A stretch of DNA of 64,000 bases, taken from positions 1 to 64,000 of the forward strand of contig NZ_RXYA01000018.1 of NCBI RefSeq assembly GCF_008086595.1. Reading direction: 5' to 3'. The position numbers and the translations under genes were made by a program. The notes under the pieces were generated by a model. It was given only the letters and a program-made list of their open reading frames with translations. It searched no databases and was not told the origin of the DNA. Origin of the DNA: Acetobacterium paludosum. GTDB lineage: Bacteria > Bacillota > Clostridia > Eubacteriales > Eubacteriaceae. Positions 9,266-18,903 of this stretch are shown piece by piece; the stretch's first letter is position 1; each line of letters starts with the position of its first letter.

Positions 9266-11071
9266 TTGACAAACAAACAACTACATACACGGAATTTTTC
9301 AATTATTGCGCATATTGATCATGGGAAGTCAACCCTGGCAGACCGTCTAATTGAAGATACCGGACTCTTAAGTAAAAGAGATATGGAAGAACAGTTTTTA
9401 GATAATATGGATATTGAAAGAGAACGGGGAATTACCATTAAGCTTCAGGCCGTCCGTCTTCTGTATACTGCAGATGATGGGGAAGAGTACATATTAAATC
9501 TCATTGATACCCCTGGTCATGTTGACTTCACCTATGAAGTGTCAAGAAGTCTGGCAGCCTGTGAAGGTGCCATATTGATTGTTGATGCTTCCCAGGGTAT
9601 TGAAGCTCAGACGATTGCCAATGTATATTTGGCATTGGATAACAATCTTGAAATCATACCGGTTATTAATAAAATTGACCTTTTGAGTGCTGATCCGGAT
9701 AGAGTTAAGGATGAAATTGAAAATATCATTGGCATTGATGCTCATGATGCACCTCTTATTTCAGCCAAAGCAGGCATCAATATTCATGAGGTACTAGAGG
9801 CGATTGTTAAAAAAGTGCCTTCTCCAAGTGGAGATGTGGAAGCACCGTTGCAAGCCTTGATTTTTGATTCCTACTATGATCAGTATCGAGGTGTTATTGC
9901 TTCCATTCGAGTTGTTCAAGGTAAGATCAGAAAAGGAATGAAAATCGATATGATGGCAGTGGGAAAATCTTTTGAAGTCGATGAGGTCGGTGTTTTTGCC
10001 AAGGGTTTACTTCCAGTTGATGAACTTTGTGCCGGAGATGTTGGCTATGTTAATGCCGGCATCAAAAATGTTCGAGAAACCCGAGTAGGAGATACAATAA
10101 CCGAAACCGATAATCCGGCGAAAGAAGCTTTGCCGGGATACAAAAAGGTGACATCTATGGTTTTCTGCGGGATTTATCCTGCCGATGGTTCTCGTTTCGA
10201 AGATCTCAAAGAGGCTTTGGCCAAACTACAATTAAATGATGCTTCGCTTCTTTATGAGGCAGATACATCCGTTGCTTTGGGTTTTGGTTTTAGATGCGGC
10301 TTTTTAGGTCTCCTGCATATGGAAATCATTCAGGAACGTTTGGAACGTGAATTCAATCTGGATCTGGTCACTACCGCACCCAGTGTCATTTATAAGGTTA
10401 TTAAAACAGATGGCTCTGAGTTATGGGTAGATAATCCTACGAATCTTCCCAATCCGGTTGAAATAAAAACGATGGAAGAACCTATTGTTAACGCAAATAT
10501 TATGCTTCCTTCAGAATATTTAGGAACAGTCATGGAGCTTTGCCAGGAACGTCGAGGTGTTTATTTAAACATGAATTATGTGGAAGAGAGCCGTGTCATT
10601 CTTGAGTATGAATTACCGCTTAATGAAATTATTTATGATTTCTTTGATGCCCTAAAATCCCGAACCCGGGGGTATGCATCTCTTGACTATGATATTAAAG
10701 AATATCGACCATCAAATCTGGTTAAATTGGATATTCTTTTAAACGGAGAACCGGTGGATGCCTTATCCTTTATTGTACATGATGAAAAAGCGGTTGCTCG
10801 AGGTCGTGGTATCGTCAAAAAACTCAAGGAAGAAATTCCACGACAGATGTTTGAAATTCCGATACAGGCTGCCATCGGAACAAAAATTATTGCCAGAGAA
10901 ACCATCAGTGCTATGCGAAAAGATGTTTTGGCAAAATGCTATGGTGGAGATATCAGTCGAAAACATAAGCTTTTGGAAAAACAAAAAGCAGGAAAAAAAA
11001 GAATGCGTCAAGTCGGCAATGTAGAAGTTCCTCAAGAAGCTTTTATGGCTGTGTTAAAACTAGATTCTTAA
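9266..11071 (+). CDS. lepA: Elongation factor 4 (LepA GTPase)
   Basis: The 601-residue translational GTPase back-translocates or remodels stalled ribosomes. Motifs are all visible: G1 AHIDHGKST (15-23), switch RERGITIK (52-59), G3 DTPGH (81-85) and G4 NKID (135-138). The LepA-specific C-terminal domain ends with [16 protein letters not shown], which reaches the peptidyl transferase centre. It starts with TTG at 9266 after AGAGGA. The length is typical. Confidence 0.97.
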   Translation: MTNKQLHTRNFSIIAHIDHGKSTLADRLIEDTGLLSKRDMEEQFLDNMDIERERGITIKLQAVRLLYTADDGEEYILNLIDTPGHVDFTYEVSRSLAACEGAILIVDASQGIEAQTIANVYLALDNNLEIIPVINKIDLLSADPDRVKDEIENIIGIDAHDAPLISAKAGINIHEVLEAIVKKVPSPSGDVEAPLQALIFDSYYDQYRGVIASIRVVQGKIRKGMKIDMMAVGKSFEVDEVGVFAKGLLPVDELCAGDVGYVNAGIKNVRETRVGDTITETDNPAKEALPGYKKVTSMVFCGIYPADGSRFEDLKEALAKLQLNDASLLYEADTSVALGFGFRCGFLGLLHMEIIQERLEREFNLDLVTTAPSVIYKVIKTDGSELWVDNPTNLPNPVEIKTMEEPIVNANIMLPSEYLGTVMELCQERRGVYLNMNYVEESRVILEYELPLNEIIYDFFDALKSRTRGYASLDYDIKEYRPSNLVKLDILLNGEPVDALSFIVHDEKAVARGRGIVKKLKEEIPRQMFEIPIQAAIGTKIIARETISAMRKDVLAKCYGGDISRKHKLLEKQKAGKKRMRQVGNVEVPQEAFMAVLKLDS

Positions 11072-11089
11072 GAAAGAAAATAAATAATC

Positions 11090-11150
11090 AAGTGTCCGAT
11101 ATTGCAATTCTCATTGAGAAATAATTGATGAATTCAAATCGGACACTTTT
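11090..11150 (+). terminator. Terminator after lepA
   Basis: AAGTGTCCGAT (11090-11100) pairs with ATCGGACACTT (11138-11148) around a 37-nt loop, followed by TTCGTTTTTA. It lies between converging genes and may serve both directions. Confidence 0.75.
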
Positions 11151-11155
11151 CGTTT

Positions 11156-11611
11156 TTATAATGGGGTACCACATTCACCACAGAACTTAGCGGTGTTTCT
11201 ATTTTTTGTGCCGCAATTCGAACATATCAAAGAAACATTTCCGCGAAGTTTTGTTCCGCACTCTTGGCAGAATTTTGTTCCAGATGGATTATTCTGACCA
11301 CATTCTGAACAATGATAAGCGTTGCTTTGCTCATCTTTTGCTGCTTTTTCTGCTTTGAATTTTTCTAATTTTTGACTGAGCTCAGCCATTTTTCGTTTCA
11401 CTATTTTGAGCTCATCAATGAAGTCAGAATAAGCGACTTCATTGGGGTGCAATTGACAAGCTTCTCTTCCTATTTTTGCATAGAGTTCGGTTTCCTGCTG
11501 CTGTAATGCAGTCAGTTCGTTGCTGATTGAGAATATTTGTGTATCTGAATCATCGGATGGCATGAAATTACCTAATCCTTTTAAAAGACCTCCCAATAAA
11601 TCATTTGACAT
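11156..11611 (-). CDS. Double zinc-ribbon protein with coiled coil
   Basis: The 151-residue protein has a helical middle part (about 40-95, rich in E, K and L, probably coiled coil) and two C-terminal zinc ribbons of the CxxCG...FCxECG type: CSECGQ...FCQECG and CSNCGT...FCGECG. Such ribbons bind one zinc each and usually mediate protein or nucleic acid contact. No catalytic domain is present and no function can be assigned. GAAAGGAG precedes the ATG. It is probably in one leftward unit with the 75-residue gene at 11660. Confidence 0.75.
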   Translation of the reverse strand: MSNDLLGGLLKGLGNFMPSDDSDTQIFSISNELTALQQQETELYAKIGREACQLHPNEVAYSDFIDELKIVKRKMAELSQKLEKFKAEKAAKDEQSNAYHCSECGQNNPSGTKFCQECGTKLRGNVSLICSNCGTKNRNTAKFCGECGTPL

Positions 11612-11659
11612 AATTAATTACTCCTTTCAAATTCAGGTATTGTGTGTGCGCCATTGTTG

Positions 11660-11887
11660 CTACTCTACTTTTGCATAATCCCCGGTAAATAATCCAATTA
11701 TAATTTTACCGAGCTTTTCGTTTGCTTTTTCATCTGAATCATAAACGCAGTTGTCGTAAAATTCCTCACATTCCCCATGACCTAAAATCTTTCTAATGGA
11801 CTCTTTCTTTGATACCATTAACCCATCCTGAAATACCTCGAAATGGTCTGCGTATCGGATGATTTTTACATCTAATTCATTCAACAT
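11660..11887 (-). CDS. Small hypothetical protein
   Basis: The 75-residue acidic protein (MLNELDVKIIRYADHFEVFQ...) has no domain I recognise. A perfect AGGAGG lies upstream of the ATG, supporting expression. It lies 48 nt upstream of the zinc-ribbon gene on the same strand, so the two are probably co-transcribed. Confidence 0.6.
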   Translation of the reverse strand: MLNELDVKIIRYADHFEVFQDGLMVSKKESIRKILGHGECEEFYDNCVYDSDEKANEKLGKIIIGLFTGDYAKVE

Positions 11888-12069
11888 CTTTATTCGCCTC
11901 CTAAAAATTTTTTATTACAGCTCTTGTCAATAATTTTACCCACTTTCTATGGGTTAAAAGCATTTTCTTAAATATATTTTCAATATAGAATTAGAACCCG
12001 GCATCTAAGTACGATGATTTCAGAATTTATTAAATTTATTAAGAACAATGAAAATATTTCATAAAAAAT

Positions 12070-12098
12070 TTGCAAATATCTGGGATATGTGTTATTAT
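12070..12098 (+). promoter_or_regulatory. Promoter of the cold-shock gene with long leader
   Basis: TTGCAA (12070-12075), a 17-bp spacer and TATTAT (12093-12098) form a plausible sigma-A promoter. Transcription from here would give a 5' untranslated leader of about 140 nt before the ATG at 12247. Long structured leaders are a known feature of csp mRNAs, where they control translation by temperature. The rest of the 11888-12246 gap shows no gene. Confidence 0.55.
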
Positions 12099-12246
12099 AA
12101 ATTATAGCTTAAATTAATAGTAAATAAATTTAACAGTAATATTTTTTAATTGGTACTTATGTTTAAACGTATCATCCTAATTTAGAAATGTAGTTGTTAT
12201 TCATGTTACAAGGATTTAGGGAATAAAAATTAGGAGGTACACACAT

Positions 12247-12444
12247 ATGAGTGGTACAGTAAAATGGTTTAATTCGGAAAAAGGTTTTGGTTTTATAACA
12301 GGGGAAGATGGTAAAGATGTATTTGCACATTTTTCACAAATTCAGTCAGATGGATATAAATCTTTAGAAGAAGGTCAAGAAGTTACTTTTGATGTAACTC
12401 AAGGTCAAAAAGGACCACAAGCCGAAAATATTCGAGTTATCTAA
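12247..12444 (+). CDS. Cold-shock protein (CspA family RNA chaperone)
   Basis: The 65-residue single OB-fold domain carries both RNA-binding motifs: RNP1 KGFGFI (about 13-18) and RNP2 VFAHF (about 25-29). It binds single-stranded RNA and prevents secondary structure at low temperature. It starts [15 protein letters not shown], with AGGAGGT 8 nt before the ATG. The gene is monocistronic, with its own promoter and a strong terminator. CspB/CspC-type paralogues cannot be told apart. Confidence 0.95.
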   Translation: MSGTVKWFNSEKGFGFITGEDGKDVFAHFSQIQSDGYKSLEEGQEVTFDVTQGQKGPQAENIRVI

Positions 12445-12457
12445 TTCCAAATATTTT

Positions 12458-12488
12458 AAACTTATGCTGAAAAGCATAAGTTTTTTTT
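12458..12488 (+). terminator. Terminator of the cold-shock gene
   Basis: AAACTTATGCT (12458-12468), GAAA loop, AGCATAAGTTT (12473-12483), then a continuing T run. This is a textbook intrinsic terminator with a GNRA tetraloop. Confidence 0.92.
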
Positions 12489-12600
12489 AGTTTCTAAGTT
12501 ATATAAAAGGAATAGATTACGAAAATTTTGATAAAGTGATAGGATTGGCGCTGTATCAAATGGTGTTGGTAATATAAGACAAGAAAAAATCATAATTAAC

Positions 12601-12640
12601 AAAGCAGCCTGGGGTCGGTTCATAGTCCTAGGTTGCTTTT
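12601..12640. terminator. Hairpin between csp and degV
   Basis: AAAGCAGCCTGGGG and TCCTAGGTTGCTTT pair over about 13 bp with several G-T pairs. It sits 19 nt beyond the stop of the leftward degV gene and probably terminates it. The T tract is poor. Confidence 0.5.
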
Positions 12641-12658
12641 AGTGGCGTAATTTGTTAT

Positions 12659-13507
12659 TTAAAAGGACATTATCAGACCTTTATCATTGGAATAGTAGGA
12701 TGTCAAGCCATGCATCGGGAATATATATACTTCTTTGAGATTAAAGCGTTTTTCCAGGAGATCTTTCAATGTTTCCGCCTGGCTTAAATTATTGCAATGC
12801 GTAATCACCACCGGAAACTGTTCATGCGTTTTTACTTTCGCTTCCACCATATTGACCATGCTGGAGAGTGCTTTTTTTACACCTCTTATTTTTTCGACGA
12901 CTTCAATTTCGCCTTTATCGGTCGTCGCACGGCATATCGGCATAATTGAAAGGGCAGAAGCGACAGCCCCTGCAATACGGCTCATTCGTCCGCTTTTAAC
13001 AAGATTTGAAAGATCCTGTAGTAAAAAAAGGAGAGTCAGCGTTTTCTGATACTCGGAAAGCTTTTCACAAATGGTTTCAAAATCATACATTCCGGCTTTA
13101 ATCCAATCACGAAGCTTCATGATCATTAAAATCATAGAGGGAGAAGTTGCCAGAGAATCAAATAATCCGATTTTTCGGTCGCCATTTTCTTCAAGAACCA
13201 TATTCGCAGCAACACGGGCACTGTTAAAGGTTCCACTGAGACCAGAAGTAATGGTGATTACGTAGTTTTCTTCACTTTTTCTAAGTTCTGCTGCAAATTC
13301 TTCTGGGGAAGGGCAGGCGGTTGATGACGCTTCTTTATATTCTTTCATAGCTGCAATGAGTTCCTTTGTATTAATGGTTTCATCATCAATAAATTCATGA
13401 TCGCCAACAATAATTTTCAAAGGTACGACTGAAAAATCGATATCTTCTTTTGCTAAAAAATTTAAAGGTAAATCGCAGGAGCTGTCGCTGATAATTCGTG
13501 GTTTCAC
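12659..13507 (-). CDS. DegV family fatty-acid-binding protein
   Basis: The 282-residue protein starts with the DegV signature KPRIISDSSCDLPLNF and has the second conserved segment TITSGLSGTFNSAR (about 81-94). DegV/FakB proteins hold a fatty acid in the cleft between two domains and present it to the FakA kinase for phosphorylation and phospholipid synthesis. The start is GTG at 13507 after TGAGGA. No fakA is near, which is normal. The fatty acid preference cannot be read from sequence. The next gene upstream makes glycolipid, so a lipid theme is possible. Confidence 0.88.
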   Translation of the reverse strand: MKPRIISDSSCDLPLNFLAKEDIDFSVVPLKIIVGDHEFIDDETINTKELIAAMKEYKEASSTACPSPEEFAAELRKSEENYVITITSGLSGTFNSARVAANMVLEENGDRKIGLFDSLATSPSMILMIMKLRDWIKAGMYDFETICEKLSEYQKTLTLLFLLQDLSNLVKSGRMSRIAGAVASALSIMPICRATTDKGEIEVVEKIRGVKKALSSMVNMVEAKVKTHEQFPVVITHCNNLSQAETLKDLLEKRFNLKEVYIFPMHGLTSYYSNDKGLIMSF

Positions 13508-13623
13508 TTCATTTTCCTCATTTCATCTTAATCTATATATAAGTGATAATTATTTTGTCTAATGTACCTTTTCAAAACTTCAAACTAAACTAAAATTTTT
13601 AAAGAATCTTTTTGGATGAGTGC

Positions 13624-14760
13624 TCACAGAGACTCTGTTCGATAAGAAATTGATTCATCTGAATTCAATTGTGTCAGAACGTCTTCAGTAATTAAAGAGG
13701 TCGCATCGCCATAAAATATTTTGTTTGTTGCACTTTTCATGGAAAAACGTTTGAGCTCATTGTCTTTCAGAGCTTCAATGGCAAGAAACAATTCAGAGAT
13801 ATTATTGGCCACAACAGCTGCTCCTTGACGCTTGAACCACTGAGCATTTTCGCCTTCTTGTCCTGGAGTAGGATTGTATAATATAACAGGTATTTTTTTT
13901 GCGACCACTTCACTTAATGTGATTCCACCTGGCTTTGTTATCATTAGATCACCAATGGTATAAAACTCATTAATATTTGATACAAAACCAAAAACTTTTG
14001 TATTTTTGAAAGCCTCAAGGGATAATTCCTGTTCCAAGCTATGATTATTCCCGCAAATTACAAGGGTTTGCAGATTCTCGATGCGATCGGCTCGCCGACA
14101 GATTTCTTTAATATTTCTTAGTACACCATAGGTTCCAGCAAAAATAATTAAAGTCATTTTATTGGAGTCTAAATTATATTTTTTGATAAGCTTGCGACGA
14201 TTTTCGTGGGTATAAAAAGCGCTGCGAAGAGGAATACCCGTTGTTAATAGTTTACTTTGAGGAATTCCTTCATATAGAAGCGTATCTTCTACATTTTCAC
14301 AGGCGATATAGTAGCGATCTGTGTCTTGATGTATCCAGGCCATGGGAATGCAAAAATCCGTCACGACTGTAAAGACCTTGATATCAGGGTAAAACTCCTT
14401 TTTCATAATGGATGAAATTGTATAAGGATAAGTATTTATGATACAGTCCGGTTTAAACTCATTGATCATTTTTAATAAGGCTCTATCAGTAAAATGCCAA
14501 AGATTGTAAATGAATTTTTTGTGCGCATTATCCTCACAATCATAGTAAATACGTTTATAGAAGTTACTTCCGATTGAGTAGGAAAGCAAATAGGATTTCT
14601 CTATAAATCGATTGAGCGCTGGGTTGGTTTCATTAAATAAATCTCGTACCGAGACACGATGTCCCCGTAATTCAAAACCTTCCTTAAGGGTATTGGCTAC
14701 CATTTTATGGCCAGATCCGTGGGAACAAGTTAAAATTAGAATACGTTTAGGTTCTAACAT
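13624..14760 (-). CDS. Processive diacylglycerol glycosyltransferase (UgtP/MGDG-synthase type)
   Basis: The 378-residue GT28-family enzyme has an N-terminal MGDG synthase domain with CSHGSGH (12-18), which binds the diacylglycerol acceptor, and a C-terminal UDP-sugar domain with KPGGITLSEV and an acidic GQEGEN segment. It should transfer glucose or galactose from a UDP-sugar to diacylglycerol at the inner membrane face, making membrane glycolipid and the lipoteichoic acid anchor. It has no membrane helix; the family attaches peripherally. GAGGA precedes the ATG. The sugar specificity is unknown. Confidence 0.85.
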   Translation of the reverse strand: MLEPKRILILTCSHGSGHKMVANTLKEGFELRGHRVSVRDLFNETNPALNRFIEKSYLLSYSIGSNFYKRIYYDCEDNAHKKFIYNLWHFTDRALLKMINEFKPDCIINTYPYTISSIMKKEFYPDIKVFTVVTDFCIPMAWIHQDTDRYYIACENVEDTLLYEGIPQSKLLTTGIPLRSAFYTHENRRKLIKKYNLDSNKMTLIIFAGTYGVLRNIKEICRRADRIENLQTLVICGNNHSLEQELSLEAFKNTKVFGFVSNINEFYTIGDLMITKPGGITLSEVVAKKIPVILYNPTPGQEGENAQWFKRQGAAVVANNISELFLAIEALKDNELKRFSMKSATNKIFYGDATSLITEDVLTQLNSDESISYRTESL

Positions 14761-14860
14761 GGTAATCCGTCCTCTCTTGAGATTTTATTGCAAAAAATCT
14801 CTATATAACTTTCATCTTAAGTTTAGAGAAGAATAATTAGATTTCGATTAGAAAAAAGTT

Positions 14861-15643
14861 CTATTCTTCGAACTCAATACCTAATATACAGATATCATCC
14901 GAAGGTGGTTGATGACGGTTAAATTCCATACAGGAAGTAATGATGTTTTTACCAATTTGATTAATTGGGAGGTGAGAACTGTTTTTAGCAATAAAGATTA
15001 CGCGCTCAATAGAAAATTCTTCGCTTTCGGGGTTTTGAGCATCCACGAGTCCATCAGTAAAAAGAAGTAACTTATCTCCTTTGGAAAAATCAAGAAACAT
15101 ATCGAAATAATTCATTTCAGGCATATACTGCTGAAGTCCCAACATGGGAAGACTGGGTTTCAGTAAATCAACATGGTGGTTGTCTTTTATAAGAATGGCA
15201 GATGGATGACCGGCATTGGCAAAACAGAGCATTTTTTCTTTGGGATCTAAAACTAGGGCGATCGCAGTAAAAAAAGTGTTGTCCATTTGCTGGCAGATAT
15301 CTGATTCGATTTGTTTAAGGACTAAGCTGGGGGATTGGTTAATATAATCATCTTTCATGGTATAAGAATAGCTTAATTTAATCATACTGGTAATCATTGC
15401 CGCATCGATACCATGTCCCGTTGCATCTGCAATTAGAAGGCTGATTTTTCCATTTTCCAAAAAATGAAAGTCATAAAAATCTCCGCCAACTTTTCTAAAA
15501 GGTCTGAGATAACTATAGAAATGGTAATCATCGGAAATAAAGGATCCAGGGGAAGGAATAATCTTGCGCTGTAGGTTTTGTGCAAATTCCAATTGTTTAT
15601 CAAAAAGAGCAACAAGTGCTTTGTAATGGTCGGAATTATTCAA
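14861..15643 (-). CDS. PP2C-type serine phosphatase, RsbU/SpoIIE family
   Basis: The 260-residue protein has a short helical N-terminus (1-30, KLQRKIIPS-like as in RsbU) and the SpoIIE phosphatase domain. Metal-binding residues lie in VGGDFYDF (about 52-59), ADATGHGIDAAM (72-83) and DGLVDAQN (about 196). Members dephosphorylate anti-anti-sigma factors of the STAS type, releasing an alternative sigma factor. No STAS or anti-sigma gene is adjacent and no sensor domain is fused, so the signal is unknown. The start is TTG at 15643 with GGAGGT 6 nt upstream. Confidence 0.88.
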   Translation of the reverse strand: MNNSDHYKALVALFDKQLEFAQNLQRKIIPSPGSFISDDYHFYSYLRPFRKVGGDFYDFHFLENGKISLLIADATGHGIDAAMITSMIKLSYSYTMKDDYINQSPSLVLKQIESDICQQMDNTFFTAIALVLDPKEKMLCFANAGHPSAILIKDNHHVDLLKPSLPMLGLQQYMPEMNYFDMFLDFSKGDKLLLFTDGLVDAQNPESEEFSIERVIFIAKNSSHLPINQIGKNIITSCMEFNRHQPPSDDICILGIEFEE

Positions 15644-15783
15644 ATCGAAACCTCCATAAATTTATTAAATCCAAGTATACCATATTAAATTTTAACTTGT
15701 TAGAGGGATTTCTATAAAAATGATTGAAATTATTGAAACTAACCATTATAATGAAAATATCAAAATGAAATGAGGTGTCTAAA

Positions 15784-16194
15784 ATGATTGAGTTTGTATA
15801 CGGTTCAAAAGGAAGCGGAAAGACAAAGAAAATGATTGACATGGCAAACACTGCACTTGAGACCTGTGAAGGGGATGTCATTTTTCTTAACGACAGAGAC
15901 AAATATCGAGTAAAAGTAGATACTAAGATCAGATTTATAAACATGGAAGAGTTTGGAATATCCGGAGTTGATCAACTTTTTGGATTTCTAAACGGTTTAG
16001 TCGCAGAGAATTACGATATTAAAATGGTGTTTATTGATAATCTATTGCGTCTTATCAATGCTGAAAAACCTGCTGATGTTTGTGGCATGGTTGAAAAAAT
16101 TCAAAAAATTAATGAAACCCATGAAATCAAGTTTGTACTTAGCATAAGCTGTGCAGAAGAAGAAATGCCTGAATGTGTTACCAATTTAATATAA
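15784..16194 (+). CDS. Small P-loop ATPase, function unknown
   Basis: The 136-residue protein opens with a Walker A motif GSKGSGKT (7-14 from the ATG at 15784) and has a hydrophobic strand ending in Asp (MVFIDNLL) that may be Walker B. Nothing beyond the nucleotide-binding core is recognisable. It resembles short clostridial proteins of unknown role that are often annotated as twitching motility-like or hypothetical. AGGTG lies 6 nt before the ATG; the GTG at 15775 is inside the Shine-Dalgarno region. It is divergent from the phosphatase gene and has its own terminator. Confidence 0.7.
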   Translation: MIEFVYGSKGSGKTKKMIDMANTALETCEGDVIFLNDRDKYRVKVDTKIRFINMEEFGISGVDQLFGFLNGLVAENYDIKMVFIDNLLRLINAEKPADVCGMVEKIQKINETHEIKFVLSISCAEEEMPECVTNLI

Positions 16195-16206
16195 AAAGAT
16201 GAGACT

Positions 16207-16256
16207 AGACGAATCTGCTTAGATTAAACAAACGGATTCGTCTCTTTAATCTTTTC
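16207..16256 (+). terminator. Terminator of the P-loop protein gene
   Basis: AGACGAATCTG (16207-16217) pairs with CGGATTCGTCT (16233-16243), followed by CTTTAATCTTTT. An 11-bp stem with one G-T pair and a T-rich tail fits an intrinsic terminator. Confidence 0.75.
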
Positions 16257-16266
16257 AAGGAAAATA

Positions 16267-16350
16267 ATGAATGCAACAATAAATGACACTTATGCCGTAT
16301 ATTCTGTTTGGATAAAAGAACAATATGGTGAAAATAATAGACGAGCTTGA
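16267..16350 (+). CDS. Possible 27-residue leader peptide
   Basis: An ATG at 16267, 5 nt after AAGGA, opens a 27-codon frame (MNATINDTYAVYSVWIKEQY then GENNRRA) ending at TGA 16348-16350. It stops 20 nt before a 12-bp hairpin that precedes the alarmone synthetase. The arrangement resembles a translated leader, but no codon run for one amino acid stands out apart from three Tyr and one Trp. It may equally be chance. Confidence 0.3.
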   Translation: MNATINDTYAVYSVWIKEQYGENNRRA

Positions 16351-16370
16351 AGCTCGAATGAAGCAGAAAA

Positions 16371-16405
16371 ATTCATATCAGGGAAGATGTTTTCCTGATA
16401 TGAAT
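16371..16405 (+). promoter_or_regulatory. Hairpin just upstream of the alarmone synthetase ribosome binding site
   Basis: ATTCATATCAGG (16371-16382) and CCTGATATGAAT (16394-16405) form a perfect 12-bp stem with an 11-nt loop. It ends a few bases before AAGAGGT, the Shine-Dalgarno of the gene at 16423. There is no T tract, so it is more likely an mRNA-stability or translation-control element than a terminator. Confidence 0.5.
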
Positions 16406-16422
16406 AATAAGAGGTAAATATT

Positions 16423-17226
16423 TTGGGTACTAAATATTGGCAAGAATTTCTCATCCCTTATCATCAGGCAGTAGATGAGATCGTATTAAAATTTAACAGT
16501 CTTAAAGAGCAGTATGAAAAAATCGGAGAGTACTCACCGATCGAATCCGTTTATGGTCGGGTAAAAAGCGTATCCAGTATTTTAGAGAAAATACATAATT
16601 ATGGGGTTGATATTGAATCATTAGAGGATAACATTCAAGATATCGCCGGTGTTCGAATTATGTGTCAATTTGAAGAAGATATTTATGAGGTCGTTGAACT
16701 TATTAAAAAGAGATCTGCCTGTGATATGGAAATCGTTAAGGTGAAAGATTATATAAGTGAAGCAAAGCCCAGCGGATATAAAAGTTACCATCTCATCATC
16801 CGCTATCCTGTTTTTAGTGTCGCCGGGATTCAACATTTATTTGTTGAAATTCAGATTCGTACTTTAGCCATGAACTTCTGGTCTATTATTGAGCATTCCT
16901 TAAATTATAAATATAAGGAAAATATTCCGGATGAGGTTAGGCTACGGCTTGTCAATGCCGCCAATGCAGTAAATGATGTGGATCATGAAATGTCTTCTAT
17001 CCGAGAGGAAATTCAAAATGCACAACGTCTTTTTGGCCTGAAATCAAGCTCGGTAACCAGCATTCTTGATAATATCGGACATTTATACAAGCTGAATCAG
17101 GGAGAGAAAGCATCCCGGTATGAGAAAATATTTGATGATTTGTTTGAACAGGAAGATATTATTCAACTCATTCTGCTTAGAAAAGAATTAGAGACAGAAG
17201 TGAATACAATAGAGTCTGAAGCATAA
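16423..17226 (+). CDS. Small alarmone synthetase, GTP pyrophosphokinase (RelQ/YjbM type)
   Basis: The 267-residue protein carries only the RelA/SpoT synthetase domain: DNIQDIAGVRIMC (about 66-79), KPSGYKSYHLII (about 115-126) and EIQIRTLAMNFWSIIEHSLNYK (about 141-163), with the EIQIRT metal-binding and catalytic segment. It lacks the HD hydrolase and regulatory domains, so it makes (p)ppGpp from GTP or GDP and ATP but cannot break it down. It is slightly longer than the 211-residue Bacillus YjbM owing to a helical C-terminus. The start is TTG at 16423 with AAGAGGT before it. A leader frame and a hairpin lie upstream. Confidence 0.9.
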   Translation: MGTKYWQEFLIPYHQAVDEIVLKFNSLKEQYEKIGEYSPIESVYGRVKSVSSILEKIHNYGVDIESLEDNIQDIAGVRIMCQFEEDIYEVVELIKKRSACDMEIVKVKDYISEAKPSGYKSYHLIIRYPVFSVAGIQHLFVEIQIRTLAMNFWSIIEHSLNYKYKENIPDEVRLRLVNAANAVNDVDHEMSSIREEIQNAQRLFGLKSSSVTSILDNIGHLYKLNQGEKASRYEKIFDDLFEQEDIIQLILLRKELETEVNTIESEA

Positions 17227-17314
17227 GAAATAAAAAATAGGTTTGTGAAAAAAGGGCTGTATGTTATAATAAAACATTGTAAAATCATTTAAAAAAGAAT
17301 TTAGGAGGTTGTCG

Positions 17315-18052
17315 ATGTCAGGACATTCAAAATGGTCGACTATTAAAAACAAAAAAGGAAAAATAGATGCTAAGCGTGGTCAGATATTTACAAAATTAGC
17401 TAAATATATTGCTGTTGCATCCCGGGAGGGTGGACCCGATCCCGATATGAATGCAAGATTAAAGGAAGCGGTTGCCAAAGCAAAGGCAGCAAATATGCCG
17501 AATGACAACATCGATCGGGCAATAAAAAAAGGCGCAGGAGAATTACACGGAAGTATCTATGAAGAAATCAATTATGAAGGTTATGGTCCAGGAGGAGTTG
17601 CCGTTATTGTTGAAACTCTCACCGATAATAAAAACAGAACAGCAGGGGATGTGCGGCACGCCTTTGATAAAAACGGGGGAAACCTGGGAACCAGTGGTTG
17701 CGTCGGCTTTTTATTTACCAAAAAAGGCCAGATTATGATTGAAAAATCTGATAAATTTAATGAAGAGGATTTAATGATGATCGCATTGGAGGCAGGAGCT
17801 GACGACATTGAAACTTCTGAGGAAGGTTATGAAATCAGCACCGAACCGGAAGATTTTGGACAGGTCTGTGACGCGCTGAAGGGAGCAGGTTATGAACTTA
17901 CTTCAGCCGAAATTGCTATGATCCCATCAACAGAAGTTGAATTGGATGATCCCGGTGATATTAAGAAAATGCTTAAAATGATCGACATGTTTGACGATAA
18001 TGAAGATGTCCAGGAAGTATGGCATAACTGGCCGGGAGAAGACGATGAGTAA
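17315..18052 (+). CDS. yebC: YebC/PmpR family protein
   Basis: The 245-residue protein starts [14 protein letters not shown], the signature of the family, followed by the conserved [12 protein letters not shown] and [14 protein letters not shown] segments. Family members were described as DNA-binding regulators, and more recently as translation factors that relieve stalling at proline runs. The ATG at 17315 is taken because AGGAGG lies 6-8 nt upstream; the TTG at 17309 is too close. Its stop overlaps the ATG of the next gene. Confidence 0.95.
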   Translation: MSGHSKWSTIKNKKGKIDAKRGQIFTKLAKYIAVASREGGPDPDMNARLKEAVAKAKAANMPNDNIDRAIKKGAGELHGSIYEEINYEGYGPGGVAVIVETLTDNKNRTAGDVRHAFDKNGGNLGTSGCVGFLFTKKGQIMIEKSDKFNEEDLMMIALEAGADDIETSEEGYEISTEPEDFGQVCDALKGAGYELTSAEIAMIPSTEVELDDPGDIKKMLKMIDMFDDNEDVQEVWHNWPGEDDE

Positions 18053-18722
18053 GGATACTCTTTTTAAGAGATTTAAAGATGTCATTCTTTATGTCGTTTT
18101 TTCAATGCTTTTGATTTTTTTGATGTCCTCATTTGTAATTGAGAATGTGTATTCTGCGGCGGATCAGCTTTCTATGAAACCACAGGGCATAGCAACGATA
18201 TATTCCATTGCCATTGGAGCACAAACGAATGGTTCAACAACCAGTAAAGATGAAGACAATAAAACATCTGAAATTCAAACCTCTGATGGGACAACCGTTG
18301 TAATTACTGAATATGCCCTTGGAGATACGAATGATGAGATTATGGATTATACCCAAGTTTTATATGCACTTGGCTTTTTAGCAAGCCAGCCAACAAATCA
18401 GATCACGGATGACGTTCAAACAGCTATTAAAACCTATCAGGCAATGAAAGGTCTGGATCAAACTGGAAAACTTGATCGCTCTACCATTATTTCTTTGGTT
18501 GCCGAAGACATCAAATTTGAAAAAGGCAACAGCGGCAAAATGGTACAGACCTATCAGCAAATTTTGGTTGACAAACAATACTTGGCAGCGGATAAGGCGA
18601 CGGGAACATTTGATGATGCCACTGAAACCGCAGTGAAGGCCTTCCAAAAAGCTAACGGCCTTACCGAAACGGGAAAGATTGATGCAAAAACAATGAAAGC
18701 ATTGGATGCATTAAAAAAATAA
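18045..18722 (+). CDS. Membrane-anchored protein with two peptidoglycan-binding domains
   Basis: The 225-residue protein has a cytoplasmic start, one membrane segment at about residues 13-35 ([20 protein letters not shown]), a Ser/Thr/Asp-rich linker, and two PG_binding_1 repeats (about 95-150 and 155-215, each ending in a TGKLD or TGKID strand). Such repeats bind peptidoglycan; no lytic domain is attached. The ATG at 18045 overlaps the yebC stop codon, so it is translationally coupled. The longer frame from 17991 lies within yebC and is rejected. Confidence 0.8.
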   Translation: MSKDTLFKRFKDVILYVVFSMLLIFLMSSFVIENVYSAADQLSMKPQGIATIYSIAIGAQTNGSTTSKDEDNKTSEIQTSDGTTVVITEYALGDTNDEIMDYTQVLYALGFLASQPTNQITDDVQTAIKTYQAMKGLDQTGKLDRSTIISLVAEDIKFEKGNSGKMVQTYQQILVDKQYLAADKATGTFDDATETAVKAFQKANGLTETGKIDAKTMKALDALKK

Positions 18723-18903
18723 ATTAATGAGCAGATATTTAAGGTCAATTATTTTTCATTGTGGGTTCACAACGGATAAAATGATTGGCCTTGAAATTTG
18801 GGCTTTCGGCATTTGAAACAACAGTTTACAAAAAATATTTGATATAATGTTGTGATTATTAAGTCAGTAAGATTCTTTTGATGGTAGAAGAAAAGAGGAT
18901 AAA

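Noticed and set aside
11888-12246. Hidden gene in the gap before the cold-shock gene
   Set aside because: No frame with a ribosome binding site was found; a promoter and a long csp leader explain the space.
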